A stretch of DNA of 8,148 nucleotides from Elstera litoralis (GTDB taxonomy: Bacteria > Pseudomonadota > Alphaproteobacteria > Elsterales > Elsteraceae). The DNA is taken from NCBI RefSeq assembly GCF_000963705.1, contig NZ_LAJY01000193.1:1-8148 (forward strand). The letters run 5' to 3'. Made by a program: the position numbers and the translations under genes. Numbering within the stretch: position 1 is the first letter of the stretch; each line of letters begins with the position of its first letter. The notes below the pieces were generated by a model. It was not told the origin of the DNA. It did no database searches and saw nothing but the letters and a program-made list of their open reading frames with translations. Of this stretch, positions 8,076 to 8,148 are shown in pieces.

Positions 8076-8148
8076 TTAGCGGGGGATAAGCCGGGCAGCG
8101 GCCATGCCTGCGAGCATGGCGGTCGCAAAAATTGCGGCTGAGAGGGAG
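8076..8148 (-). CDS. C-terminal end of a membrane protein, possibly YeeE/YedE-like
   Basis: Only the last 23 codons and the stop (TTA at 8076-8078 on the + strand) are in the window. The tail, SLSAAIFATAMLAGMAAARL followed by IPR, is a continuous small, hydrophobic segment ending in basic residues, as expected for a last transmembrane helix. It ends 29 nt before the start of the persulfide dioxygenase-like gene on the same strand, so the two are probably in one operon. In bigR-type sulfide operons this position is often held by a YeeE/YedE (thiosulfate/sulfur transport) protein, but 23 residues are too few to assign a family. The fragment also contains a 7-bp inverted repeat, GCCATGC at 8101-8107 and GCATGGC at 8114-8120. 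Confidence 0.45.
   Translation of the reverse strand, partial: SLSAAIFATAMLAGMAAARLIPR

Overview
The window looks like GC-rich alphaproteobacterial chromosome, probably Rhodospirillales-like. That placement is inferred from protein similarity that I recall, from strongly G/C-biased third codon positions and from the gene order; no search was run. The layout is ordinary chromosomal: no insertion sequence, prophage, CRISPR array or toxin-antitoxin pair is visible.

Left to middle, + strand: the C-terminal part of an OmpA-like peptidoglycan-associated protein (1-563, cut by the window edge) is followed by a compact run of four housekeeping genes. These are an AlaC/DapL-type aminotransferase (649-1874), homoserine dehydrogenase hom (1920-3221), class II fructose-1,6-bisphosphatase glpX (3298-4263) and single-strand exonuclease recJ (4268-6054). 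As I recall, the order aminotransferase-hom-glpX-recJ recurs in alphaproteobacteria. The genes lie 45, 76 and 4 nt apart and are probably co-transcribed. They link amino-acid synthesis (alanine or aspartate family), gluconeogenesis and DNA repair, with no single shared pathway.

Two of the four genes are broken as given. The aminotransferase carries one net -1 shift near 1155. RecJ carries two shifts, near 4415 (-2 or +1) and near 5817 (+1). On each side of every break the translation resumes in perfect register with the family, so only single small indels separate the sequence from intact genes. Sequencing or assembly error is the simplest explanation; very recent inactivation is the alternative.

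Right, after recJ: a tRNA-Glu(UUC) gene with encoded CCA (6179-6254) has a recognisable -35/-10 promoter. It is followed by a short AT-rich inverted repeat in the convergent gap.

Right end, - strand: a small sulfur-type operon, read from right to left. It holds the last 23 codons of a membrane protein (possibly a YeeE/YedE-type transporter), an ETHE1/Blh-like metallo-beta-lactamase-fold persulfide dioxygenase (7132-8046) and a TSUP (TauE/SafE) permease (6367-7125) 6 nt behind it. The likely joint role is oxidation of persulfide to sulfite and export of the sulfite, as in bigR-type operons. I found no convincing undescribed system here. The most useful observations are the three frame breaks and a few structured intergenic segments.
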